From assembly GCA_963729295.1 (NCBI GenBank), contig CAVSNJ010000028.1, forward strand, positions 434,001 to 498,000: 64,000 nucleotides of DNA. Reading direction: 5' to 3'. Made by a program: the position numbers and the translations under genes. Source of the DNA: DATJLY01 sp963729295 (GTDB lineage Bacteria > Pseudomonadota > Alphaproteobacteria > ATCC43930 > CGMCC-115725). The first letter of the stretch is position 1. Every line of letters starts with the position of its first letter. The notes under the pieces are model-generated. The model ran no database searches. It was not told the DNA's origin and was given only the letters and a program-made list of their open reading frames with translations. Below, in pieces: positions 16,694-24,936 of this stretch.

Positions 16694-18388
16694 TCACTGG
16701 GCGGCGCTCGCGGTTTTCATCTTGCCGAATTCGGGACGATGGAAGAGGTGGCACGAGGTGCAGGTGGACTGCGCCTTCAAGGCGGCGCGCTCGGGTCCGT
16801 GGCAGGAGACGCACGTCTCGATGCCGGGCACGAGCACGTCGCTGCTCTTCTCGGAATGGGCGGCGTCGTGGCAATCGGCGCATTGCAGCGCCTGATGCTT
16901 CGCGTGGTCGAACGTGGCTTCGGGCAGGAAGCGGGTGCGCATCACGACCGGCGCCACCGTGAAGTTGCCGCCGCTCTGGCCGGTGACGTGGCAATAGGCG
17001 CAGCCGCGCTTCGGATCGAAGATGATGCTCATGGCATCTTTCGCGCGCGCCTCAGCCCAGCCGAGCGCATCGCGCCGCTCGGTCTCGGTCGGCTCTACGG
17101 TCGTTCCCACGGGCCGGCGCACAAAGGCGGGCGCGTCCGGATCCTGCACGCCGCCTTCGAGCGCCATGCGCGCGTAGAAATCCTGGACCGCGTTGACGAC
17201 GCCGGCGACGTCGCCATGCGGCACCTCGCGCCACGGCAGATCGGCGTCGAACTTGAGGTCGTGGCAGGAATGGCACTGGCCTTCGAACGTGATCGGTTGG
17301 AAACCCTGCCCGCTCGGCTCCGCCACGTGGCAGTCGGCGCAGCTCATGGTCTTGTAGCCGTTCGGCGTCAGGAAGCCGCCGGGGACGAGATGCGCCGCAT
17401 GCGAGAAGACGAGATTGGAATGATCCTGGGGCTTCGCCTTCGGGTCGAGCGGAACCCGCGCGAAGCGCGGCACCGCGGCGTCGGCGACGACGGTCGCGCG
17501 GAACTCGGGATGGCCCGCGGGGAAGCTGCTGACGTTCTCGATGCCGGCCTTGGGCGCCGTGTCCGTGAGGTTGGCGTGGCAATCGACGCACAGCGCCTCG
17601 GCCCGGATGACGAGGGCGTGCACGCCACGATGCTCCTCGTGGCACTCGGCGCAACGCGTCGTCTCGAGGTTGTGGCGCGAGCGGCCGAGATCGGCCGCGG
17701 CCTCGAGATGGTTGCCGATATCGCCATGGCACGAGAGGCACGCGGCATCGGGCACGCTCGCGAACGCGGCGCGGTGGCAGGTGTCGCAATCCTGCGCGAA
17801 GAAGCGATGCGGGTTCGAGATGTCGCCGGCGTTCCACGAAAGGTTGACGTAAGTGAGCAGGCTGGTGCTCGGCAATTCCTTGCTCGAAGTGATGACCGTG
17901 CCGAACGGATAGAGCGCGATCGGCAGCGCCAGCCCGACGATCGCGAACAGCAGGAACATCAGCCACGACGAGCGCCGCTGGCTCCAGCCGGCCTCGACGA
18001 GGCCGATCCGGCTCTGCGACTTGAGCCGTTCGAGCGCGTCGCCCAAGGGCTGCTTCAGCTCGATGGTCAGCGCCGCATCGAAGCCCTGCGGCGGCTCGGC
18101 GATCACAATCTCATAGGGGCCGATATTGATTGTGTCCTTGGGACGGACGATGGCGCTCGCAGCACTCGCGCCGTTGATGCGCAGAAACTCGTCCGCGGCG
18201 CGCTCGATCGAGAGGCCGGCTTCGCGCTGACTCAGCACCGCGGCGTGCAGGCCGACGCGGATGTCCGAGATCTGCACCTCGTTGTCGGTGCCGCGTCCGA
18301 AGCGGATCACCTCGCCGGAGACGGTCTGCGACCGGCGCATGATCGCGTCGGCGCCGCGGCGGGTGAGGAAGGTGACCTCAACCTGCAT
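16694..18388 (-). CDS. FHA domain-decaheme cytochrome c fusion, membrane-anchored
   Basis: A 564-residue protein. Residues 1-96 form a forkhead-associated domain: G-R at 31-32, N36, H48 and N72-G73 are in place, but the usual phosphothreonine-contacting Ser before the His is Gly46. Residues 141-163 are a single membrane helix (SWLMFLLFAIVGLALPIALY). The rest should be periplasmic and carries ten CxxCH motifs: CDTCH, CLSCH, CAECH, CVDCH, CADCH, CHSCH, CAYCH, CADCH, CVSCH and CTSCH. The topology puts the FHA domain in the cytoplasm and the haems in the periplasm. It follows the cytochrome b gene by 71 bp and precedes the HbpS-like gene by 10 bp. Likely role: periplasmic electron relay under phospho-dependent control (inference). 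Confidence 0.88.
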   Translation of the reverse strand: MQVEVTFLTRRGADAIMRRSQTVSGEVIRFGRGTDNEVQISDIRVGLHAAVLSQREAGLSIERAADEFLRINGASAASAIVRPKDTINIGPYEIVIAEPPQGFDAALTIELKQPLGDALERLKSQSRIGLVEAGWSQRRSSWLMFLLFAIVGLALPIALYPFGTVITSSKELPSTSLLTYVNLSWNAGDISNPHRFFAQDCDTCHRAAFASVPDAACLSCHGDIGNHLEAAADLGRSRHNLETTRCAECHEEHRGVHALVIRAEALCVDCHANLTDTAPKAGIENVSSFPAGHPEFRATVVADAAVPRFARVPLDPKAKPQDHSNLVFSHAAHLVPGGFLTPNGYKTMSCADCHVAEPSGQGFQPITFEGQCHSCHDLKFDADLPWREVPHGDVAGVVNAVQDFYARMALEGGVQDPDAPAFVRRPVGTTVEPTETERRDALGWAEARAKDAMSIIFDPKRGCAYCHVTGQSGGNFTVAPVVMRTRFLPEATFDHAKHQALQCADCHDAAHSEKSSDVLVPGIETCVSCHGPERAALKAQSTCTSCHLFHRPEFGKMKTASAAQ

Positions 18389-18459
18389 CGGCCGGGACCT
18401 CAGCGGAAAAATCCGGCTCGCTCACGATATGCTCACGGGAGGCACGATGGCGGGCGCAC

Positions 18460-19350
18460 TCAATAGAGGAAGAACACGGAAACGACATGGGCGAGGAGCG
18501 CCGCCAGGAGCCCGAAGGACAGCGGCACATGAAAATAAAGCCAGACGTCCATCATCGCCTTGTAGCTGAGGTCGCGCCGCGCGCGGGCGAGAAGCTGCGC
18601 CTTCTCGTCGAGCAGCACGCGCACCTGACGATAGGCGTCCTGTTGTTCGGGCGGGCTGCGCGCGGCCACTTCATCGAGGCCGGCGAGAGCGCGTTTCGTG
18701 GTGCAGTTGGGATATTCGCCGCTGATCTGTTGCCAGGCGGAACCGCCGATCTCGGTGCGCTCGGTCGCGTCGCGCACGAGGCGCGCGCTTGCGTCGTCGA
18801 CCGTCATGGCGGAGGAACGCAGATTCTCGTTGAGGACGGCGATGCGCGCCAGCATCTGCGGCATGGTGGTGCTGCCGCGATTTTCCGTCATCAGGCGCGG
18901 ATAGTGCACATAGCAATAGATGCCGAACGCGCCGCTCGCGATGACGAGGCACATCAGCACATAGGCCGCGGTGTGAATGTTCCAGCCAAAATGGAACCCG
19001 GTGTGGAGCGTCGCGACAACGAGAAGCGCGAGACCGAGATAGACGTGCGCCGAGAGCCATCCCTCGAGCTTGCCCTGGCTCACCGCATAGGAGCGCTTGC
19101 GATAACCGAACCAGAGGAGCCACAGGATGAGGAGCGCGCCCACGGTGCCGAGCGTGTAGCCCGCCCAGGTGCCGCCATAAGGCTCGCCGAGCGGCCGATC
19201 GACGAGATAGATCGCAATCGACACGATGACGGCCGCCGCGGCGATCTTGAGGAAAAGGAAGCGCCGGTAATGGAGGAACGGGGTGTGCCGGTCCTCCTCG
19301 TGAGCAGGACGCGCGACCCGCTCCTCGGCCGCCCGCGCATGCGCCCGCAT
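18460..19350 (-). CDS. Five-helix membrane cytochrome b-like protein
   Basis: A 296-residue integral membrane protein with hydrophobic helices near residues 29-50, 65-82, 100-120, 128-150 and 270-295. Helix 3 holds His-x13-His (AHVYLGLALLVVATLH), and the last helix again holds His-x13-His (FHVPLSFGLLAALLAH). Two such pairs could ligate two b-type haems, one on each side of the membrane. A soluble helical insert (about 160-265) separates helices 4 and 5. The start ATG overlaps the stop of the upstream flavoprotein gene (TGATG), so the two proteins are probably made in equal amounts. Role (inferred): carry electrons between the cytoplasmic flavo-iron-sulfur protein and the periplasmic haems. 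Confidence 0.78.
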   Translation of the reverse strand: MRAHARAAEERVARPAHEEDRHTPFLHYRRFLFLKIAAAAVIVSIAIYLVDRPLGEPYGGTWAGYTLGTVGALLILWLLWFGYRKRSYAVSQGKLEGWLSAHVYLGLALLVVATLHTGFHFGWNIHTAAYVLMCLVIASGAFGIYCYVHYPRLMTENRGSTTMPQMLARIAVLNENLRSSAMTVDDASARLVRDATERTEIGGSAWQQISGEYPNCTTKRALAGLDEVAARSPPEQQDAYRQVRVLLDEKAQLLARARRDLSYKAMMDVWLYFHVPLSFGLLAALLAHVVSVFFLY

Positions 19351-21740
19351 CAGGCGCCTCCCCGGACGACGCTGATGAACTGCTCAGGATTGACGCGGAT
19401 CGCGGCGCCGGTCGGGCACGCGCGGACGCAGGCCGGTCCGCCGTCGATGTCCTTGCACATGTCGCATTTGACCGCGTGCTTGCCGCCGGTGCGCTTTGCC
19501 AGCGCGTCGGGCGACTTATCCTCGCCCGGTCCCGCGCCGCGGCCGAACAGGAGCCATTGGAGCAGGCTCGGCTTCTCCGCCGGCACCGCCGCCATCTGGA
19601 TGACGCCATAGGGGCAGTTGCGCTCGCAATTGCCGCAGCCGATGCATTTATCGTCGATGAACACCTCGCCGTTGGCCGCGCGGTGGATTGCGTCCGCCGG
19701 GCAATCCTTCATGCATTGCGGGTCCTCGCAGTGGCGGCACGAGGTGGGTACGTGAATTTCGGCGAAGGTTGCTCCTGCCTCGCGATTGAGCCGGCTCACG
19801 CCGTGATGCGTTTCGGCGCACGCCTTCTCGCAATTGTCGCAGCGCACGCACAATGCTTCGTCGATCAGCAGCACGTCGGTCGCTTCGCCGAGCCCTTGCC
19901 GGATCAGGAACTCGATGAGGCCGCCCTGCGGCGTGCCGAGCTCCATCCGGCGCTGCTCCATCAGGCGATGCTCGAGCCGGTCTTCGACCTGGCGGCGCAG
20001 CTCCGGCGCGTGCTCGAGCAGCGTGCGAAAAGCGGCGCCTTCGATCTTGATCGCCTCGCAGTTGACGGCGGCGCGCACCGTCGCCGAGCGCTTCGATTTC
20101 ATCAGCATCGCCATCTCGCCGACGTAATTGCCGGCCGGCAGGTAGCTCAGCACCATGTCCTTGCCGCCGATCTTGCGCGACACCGTCACCGAGCCCTTGC
20201 GGATGATGTAGACCTGGTCGTCCTCGGCGCCCTCTTCGATCAGCGTGTCATTTCGCTTGAATTCGATCACTTTCTTGCCGGCAAGTACCGTCTTCATGCT
20301 GGCGTCGTCGATATCGGGCGTGAGATAGGTCTTGATCTGCCGCACGACCGCATCGTTGTCGATCACCGCCTTGATATCGGGCACCGAGCGCACGAGCTTC
20401 ACCATCGTGTTGCGGTCGACCTCGAGGAGGAGCGCGGGCTGGGTTGCGACGATCGTTGCGGTGCGGCGGCGGCCCGAGATCAATCCCATCTCGCCGAAGA
20501 ATTGGCCGGGCCCGAGCTTCACCATCTCCGCGGGCTTTTCCGGATTGATCTGGACGCCCACCTCGCCGTCGAGCACCGAGTAGAGCGAATTCGTGTAGTC
20601 GTTGCGCTTGAACACGACTTCGCCCGGCAGCTTCAAATGAAGCTCGGAATGGAGCAGGAATTCGCGGATCTGCAATGAAGTGAGCGGCCCGTAGAGCGGC
20701 AGCCGCTCGCGGATCGCCGTCACGAGCTCGGTCACCGACATGGCGACGCGCGCTTGGTTGAGCTTCTCCTGGAGGAGCGGCTCGTCGGCCGGCGGGATGA
20801 TGTTGCCGAGGATGTACTCCACCACCTCGTAGCCCTGGTTGAGGCAGTGCTTGATGAGCGGATATCCCGCGAGCGCGCCGACGATGTAGAGGCCCGGGAT
20901 TTGCGATTCATACGTGTCGGAAACGGGCGGATAGGCGGTCGGGCTGTCGCTCGGAAACTTGATGCCGCAGGATTCGACGAACTTGCGCGGCGGCAGCGCG
21001 CCGATGCGGGCGATGATGCGGTCGCACTTGACGTGCGCCTCGCCCTCGGCCGTGTCGATCACGAGTGCACCCGGCTCGACCGCCTTCGGCTCGGAATTGA
21101 CGAAGGCGGTGATGTTGCCGTGATTGATCATGCCCTGGATCAGGGCGGCGTTGGCGGGCTTCGCGTAAGGATAGTCGGCGACGCGATTGATGATCGTGAC
21201 GTTGTTGTTGGCGGCGAGCGCCAGCGCGTTCTCGATGCCGGCGTCGCCGGTGCCGATGACGATGATCTCCTCGCCGTGATATTCGTCGGGATCGTCGAGC
21301 TGATACTGGACGAACGGCTGCTCCGCGCCGGGGATGGTGAGCTTGCGCAGATTGCCCTGGACGCCGATCGAGAGCACGACATGCTCGGCGGTGAACGTCT
21401 CGCCGCCGGCGAGGCCGATCTGGAAATTGCCGCGCTCGCCCTTGATCGAGACCACCTCGGTGTTGAGGCGGATGTTGGCCTTCGCGCCCTCGACGCCCTT
21501 CACCCAGGTGTCGATCACCTCTTCGCGCGCGCTTTCCTTGAAGCCGAGCTCGCTCCGCAACGGCAGGAACTCGGGCGTCGCCATCACGTGCTTGCGTTTC
21601 TGGTACTTGAAGATCGTGTCGTTGACGTGCGCGGTGCGCTCGATCAGAACGTGCTTCAACCCGTTCTTGGCGGCGCGCGCAGCCGCGCTCAGGCCGGCCG
21701 GGCCCGACCCGACGATCGCGATCGAAAAATCTGCGGCCAC
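19350..21740 (-). CDS. Flavoprotein fused to two cyclic-nucleotide-binding domains and a 4Fe-4S ferredoxin module
   Basis: A 796-residue, apparently cytoplasmic protein. Residues 1-330 are an FAD/NAD(P)-binding oxidoreductase with GSGPAG near residue 11 and a second dinucleotide motif GTGDAG near 163; no thioredoxin-reductase C-x2-C is visible. Two cyclic-nucleotide-binding domains follow, with FFGEMGL...RRTAT and VGEMAML...KRSAT phosphate-binding cassettes that keep the key Glu and Arg. The C-terminal part (about 630-790) is HycB-like, with clusters such as CVRCDNCEKAC, CRHCEDPQCMKDCP, CIGCGNCERNCP and CDMC. The GTG at 21740 is preferred, with a GGGGGG tract upstream; a TTG at 21803 is the only other start. 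Role (inferred): cNMP-gated entry of NAD(P)H electrons. Confidence 0.85.
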   Translation of the reverse strand: MAADFSIAIVGSGPAGLSAAARAAKNGLKHVLIERTAHVNDTIFKYQKRKHVMATPEFLPLRSELGFKESAREEVIDTWVKGVEGAKANIRLNTEVVSIKGERGNFQIGLAGGETFTAEHVVLSIGVQGNLRKLTIPGAEQPFVQYQLDDPDEYHGEEIIVIGTGDAGIENALALAANNNVTIINRVADYPYAKPANAALIQGMINHGNITAFVNSEPKAVEPGALVIDTAEGEAHVKCDRIIARIGALPPRKFVESCGIKFPSDSPTAYPPVSDTYESQIPGLYIVGALAGYPLIKHCLNQGYEVVEYILGNIIPPADEPLLQEKLNQARVAMSVTELVTAIRERLPLYGPLTSLQIREFLLHSELHLKLPGEVVFKRNDYTNSLYSVLDGEVGVQINPEKPAEMVKLGPGQFFGEMGLISGRRRTATIVATQPALLLEVDRNTMVKLVRSVPDIKAVIDNDAVVRQIKTYLTPDIDDASMKTVLAGKKVIEFKRNDTLIEEGAEDDQVYIIRKGSVTVSRKIGGKDMVLSYLPAGNYVGEMAMLMKSKRSATVRAAVNCEAIKIEGAAFRTLLEHAPELRRQVEDRLEHRLMEQRRMELGTPQGGLIEFLIRQGLGEATDVLLIDEALCVRCDNCEKACAETHHGVSRLNREAGATFAEIHVPTSCRHCEDPQCMKDCPADAIHRAANGEVFIDDKCIGCGNCERNCPYGVIQMAAVPAEKPSLLQWLLFGRGAGPGEDKSPDALAKRTGGKHAVKCDMCKDIDGGPACVRACPTGAAIRVNPEQFISVVRGGA

Positions 21741-21872
21741 ATGCCCCCCGCGAATGCCCGCGCGGCGCCCCGCCAGCCTTCGGCACCGCGTTCCGTCATG
21801 CAATACCAGATCGCCGGATTAGACAATAGAATTCATCGCTTGGGCGCGTTTTTGCAGGTGCGAAAAGCGGCC
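21741..21872 (-). promoter_or_regulatory. Probable promoter region of the electron-conduit operon
   Basis: These 132 bp separate the Sir2 gene from the first gene of the six-gene operon and contain no gene. The sequence around 21815-21850 is clearly more AT-rich than its surroundings (TAGACAATAGAATTCAT on the plus strand), the only such patch nearby, so the operon promoter probably lies here. No confident -35/-10 pair or operator could be picked by eye. Confidence 0.35.
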
Positions 21873-22643
21873 TCAAACGACGCCGACGGCGCGGCCCAGC
21901 GCCGCCCCGATCGGCAGGCGGACGACGGCGTCGGCGAGGGGGTCGAGATGGGTCGGATCACGGTTGACGATGGCGAGCGCCGCGCCGATGCGCTTGGCGG
22001 TTTCCGGGAACGAGGCGGCCGGATAGACCACGAGCGAGGAGCCCACCGCGATGAAGAGGTCGGCGTCCCGCGTCGCCGCGTCGGCGCGCAGCAGCGCGTC
22101 GGCCGGCATCGCCTGCCCGAACGAGATGGTCGCCGTCTTCACGAACCCGCCGCATCGCTCGCAGCAGGGCGCCATTCCATCCGCCTCGAATTGCGCCCGA
22201 AGGTCGGCGATCTCGTAGCGACGGGCGCAGTCGAGGCACTGCGCATAGGTCGTGTTGCCGTGCAGTTCGACCACCTGCTCGGGCGGGATGCCCGCCGCCT
22301 GGTGCAGGCCGTCGATGTTCTGGGTGATGACGGTCTCGACCTTGCCGCGCCGGACGAGCTCCGCCACCGCGCGATGGCCGCGATTCGGGCGGGCGGCGCG
22401 AAAGATCGCCTCGCTCTCGAAGCGGCGGCGCCACGATTCGACGCGCGCGGCCTCCGATGCAAGAAAACTGTCGTAATCGATCGGTACCTGCTTCGTCCAC
22501 AAGCCGCCGGGGCTGCGGAAATCGGGAATGCCCGACTCGGTGCTGATGCCGGCGCCGGTGAAGACGACGGCGCGCCGCGCCGTCGCGATGAGCCGCGCCA
22601 GCGCCGCGAGCGACCCGTCGGCGGCTTCGTGTTCGTCGGTCAT
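21873..22643 (-). CDS. cobB: NAD-dependent protein deacylase, Sir2 family
   Basis: A 256-residue sirtuin that removes acyl groups from lysines using NAD+. It shows GAGIS (residues 30-34), GIPDFRS (38-44), TQNIDGLH near 112 and the catalytic HGN near 130. A four-cysteine zinc site is present (CLDC and CERC), followed by GSSLVVYPAA. All catalytic residues are present and the length is normal. The start ATG overlaps the stop of the ACT-domain gene, so it is co-transcribed with that gene and the patatin gene. It could control acyl-CoA synthetases by deacetylation; an NDP-forming synthetase is encoded 13 kb away, but that link is speculative. Confidence 0.92.
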   Translation of the reverse strand: MTDEHEAADGSLAALARLIATARRAVVFTGAGISTESGIPDFRSPGGLWTKQVPIDYDSFLASEAARVESWRRRFESEAIFRAARPNRGHRAVAELVRRGKVETVITQNIDGLHQAAGIPPEQVVELHGNTTYAQCLDCARRYEIADLRAQFEADGMAPCCERCGGFVKTATISFGQAMPADALLRADAATRDADLFIAVGSSLVVYPAASFPETAKRIGAALAIVNRDPTHLDPLADAVVRLPIGAALGRAVGVV

Positions 22644-23179
22644 GGCTCGGTGCCCGCCACGCTTTCCGCGCGGCTCACGAGCCCCATGCTGCCGGCGGTG
22701 TTAGCGACCGCAGCCAGGCAATAGGCCGCGCGCGCCGGCGGCAGCCACACGAGAAAGCGGGTGACATAGCGGCCGCCCTCGCTCTCGGGCAGTTTTTGCG
22801 CGTCGAGTCGCACGATGTTCGCGCCCGACTGCGCGAAGATGTCTGCGAGCCGCGCGATGAGGCCGAGCTGGTCGCCGCCCTCGACCTCGACGCGATGGGT
22901 GATCTTGCCGGTCGGCCCCGGCACCGGGTCGAACGGATATGCCACGACGCGGATTTCGGCGCCATCGAGCTCGGCCAGAGTCCCGAGGCTCGCTTCGAGC
23001 GCGGCGGGATCGAGCCCCGCCGGCAATTCGCAGATCGAGGTGAACTCGGCGCCCTTGCCGAGCACGGCGAAGGTCGTGTCGCGCAAATTGATGCCGAGCG
23101 TGAACATGTGGTCGGCGATGGCAGCGACGAGGCCGATCCGGTCGCCACACAGAATCGACACGAGCGCGACAGTCTGCAT
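22640..23179 (-). CDS. Double ACT-domain protein, GcvR-like
   Basis: A 179-residue protein made of two ACT domains. The first begins TVALVSILCGDRIGLVAAIADHMFTLGINL and the second HRVEVEGGDQLGLIARLADIFAQSGANIV, both with the D-x-x-G-L-I-x-x-I pattern of ligand-binding ACT folds. The arrangement matches GcvR-like proteins (glycine-cleavage repressor family), which sense amino acids and act through partner proteins. The ATG at 23179 is chosen because the ACT fold starts directly there. It starts 5 bp after the patatin gene and overlaps the Sir2 gene by 4 bp. The ligand is unknown. Confidence 0.75.
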   Translation of the reverse strand: MQTVALVSILCGDRIGLVAAIADHMFTLGINLRDTTFAVLGKGAEFTSICELPAGLDPAALEASLGTLAELDGAEIRVVAYPFDPVPGPTGKITHRVEVEGGDQLGLIARLADIFAQSGANIVRLDAQKLPESEGGRYVTRFLVWLPPARAAYCLAAVANTAGSMGLVSRAESVAGTEP

Positions 23180-23184
23180 GGCAC

Positions 23185-24936
23185 TTACCAGTTGCGCGTC
23201 GGCGCCGCGGAGTAGAGCCCGTCCTTGATCTCGTCCATGTGCGCGACGGCGTACTGGTAGGCGTCTTCCATGGTCTTGCCGAGTCCGCGCCAGTCGAGGA
23301 GGCCGATCGCGCCGAGCGTCGGCTTCAGCAGCACGTCCGGCTTGAACCGCGCCGAGCCATAGGTCGCCGCCGCGTTGATGGTCGCGACGCGCCACAGCAC
23401 CTGGAAAATCGACGGGCCCACCGGCGCCGAGCGGAACATGAAGCCGCGCGACTTTTGTTTCGTGCTCGCGGTGAATGGCGTGTCGGAATGGATATCGACG
23501 GCGAGGATCGGCCCGCGGCCGAGCCCGCGCATGACGTCGACCGGCATGTTGTTGATGATGCCGCCATCGACATAGATCTGGCCCTCATCGATGAGCGGCG
23601 GAAAAATCCCGGGAATCGAGATCGAGGCGCGGATCCAGGTGGCGAGCTTGCCCTTGTCGTGAATCGCCGGGCCGCCCTTCGTCAAATTGGCCGAGAGGCA
23701 GAAGAAGCCCAACGGCAGATCCTCGATGTCGAGTCCGCCGAACCACTTCTCGAGCCAGTTGCCGATGCGCCGCCCCGACAGGAGTGCCACCGTGGGGATG
23801 GTAAAATCGGTGAGCGGGCTGCGGCCGCTGAACGTGTCCTCGTAGCATTGCAGCATCTTCTCGCGCGACCATTCCGCGGCGACCATGCCGGCGACGATCG
23901 AGCCGATGCTTGTGCCGCCGACGAGATCGATCGGCACGCCATGCTCCCGCAATGCCCAGATGACGCCGTAATGCGCGACGCCGCGCGCGCCGCCGCCGGC
24001 GAGCACGAGCCCGATCGCGCGCCCCGTCATGAGCCGCGCGAGACGCTCGATGTCGACGTCGTTGCGGATGTGGTGGTGCATCTTGGCGTCGTGCAGTGCG
24101 AGCCAGCCGGCCGTGCCCTTGATCGTCGCATCCTTCTCCCACACGAGCGCGAGATCGACCGGCCGGATCGATTCCGGCGTGTTGTCGAAGCGCAGCGCCT
24201 CGAACGGATGCGGCGTCAGGCCGCCGCGCGCAACGAGCAGCAGCGAATCGGCTTGCCGCAGGCACAACTGCGTCCACGGGCTGGGACCGGGCTCGGCCAC
24301 GTAGACCACCAAATTGTGCCCCGCCTCAAGCTCGCGGAACCAGTCGAGCGAGCGCCCCGCCGCAACCTCGCGCGTGACGCAGATGACCGAGTGGTATTTC
24401 GCGAGATTGGCGACGAGCTTCGACGCGAACGATACGATGTCGAGCTCGGGATCGCTCGGGATGATCGCGAGCGAGCGCTCGAACGCCTTTGGCGGGCGGT
24501 CGCTCTGCGAGGCGCGCAACCGCGTGATGAGCGTCTGCGTGATCGCGAGCAGCGCGGCCGGATGGCGGTCGGCGAAGGCTTCCCATTCCTTCTTGGCGAT
24601 CGCCAGCACCTCGGCGTCCCTGAGGCAGCGTACGGTCGCCGAGCGCGGCTCGCCGCTGATAAGGCCCATCTCGCCGACCGTTTCGCCGGCGCCGATGCGG
24701 CCGACGAATTTTTCGGGTCCGCTGTCGCTCGCGACATAGACGCCGAGCCCGCCGCTCACGATGATGAAGAGTTCGTCGGAAGGATCGCCCTGGCGGATGA
24801 GGGTCTTGCCGCCGAGCGCGGTGAACCAGGTAAAACTATCGGCGATTTCCGCGAGCTGATCTTCGGCAAGATAGGAGAACGGCGCCACTTTCGAGATGAG
24901 CGCGACCCATTGGTTCTCGCCTGTGCCACGCGACAT
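23185..24936 (-). CDS. NTE-type patatin phospholipase with N-terminal cyclic-nucleotide-binding domain
   Basis: A 583-residue protein of the neuropathy-target-esterase/RssA-like class. Residues 10-130 form a cyclic-nucleotide-binding domain with GETVGEMGLISGEPRSATV, keeping the Glu and Arg of the phosphate cassette. A linker domain leads to the patatin domain (about 305-500). This has GGGARG for the oxyanion hole, G-T-S-I-G with the nucleophile Ser, and DGGIINNMP with the catalytic Asp. It should hydrolyse lysophospholipids at the membrane face, with activity possibly set by a cyclic nucleotide. It is the first gene of a three-gene minus-strand operon. Confidence 0.9.
   Translation of the reverse strand: MSRGTGENQWVALISKVAPFSYLAEDQLAEIADSFTWFTALGGKTLIRQGDPSDELFIIVSGGLGVYVASDSGPEKFVGRIGAGETVGEMGLISGEPRSATVRCLRDAEVLAIAKKEWEAFADRHPAALLAITQTLITRLRASQSDRPPKAFERSLAIIPSDPELDIVSFASKLVANLAKYHSVICVTREVAAGRSLDWFRELEAGHNLVVYVAEPGPSPWTQLCLRQADSLLLVARGGLTPHPFEALRFDNTPESIRPVDLALVWEKDATIKGTAGWLALHDAKMHHHIRNDVDIERLARLMTGRAIGLVLAGGGARGVAHYGVIWALREHGVPIDLVGGTSIGSIVAGMVAAEWSREKMLQCYEDTFSGRSPLTDFTIPTVALLSGRRIGNWLEKWFGGLDIEDLPLGFFCLSANLTKGGPAIHDKGKLATWIRASISIPGIFPPLIDEGQIYVDGGIINNMPVDVMRGLGRGPILAVDIHSDTPFTASTKQKSRGFMFRSAPVGPSIFQVLWRVATINAAATYGSARFKPDVLLKPTLGAIGLLDWRGLGKTMEDAYQYAVAHMDEIKDGLYSAAPTRNW

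Noticed and set aside
12549..16962. Very long plus-strand open frames (over 700 codons) opposite the barrel and HbpS-like genes
   Set aside because: Composition is Arg/Val/Ala/Glu filler without domains; the minus-strand frames have signal peptides, barrel strands and GlcG/HbpS motifs.
19350..21740. Thioredoxin reductase
   Set aside because: The flavin domain resembles that fold, but no redox C-x2-C is found in the expected place.
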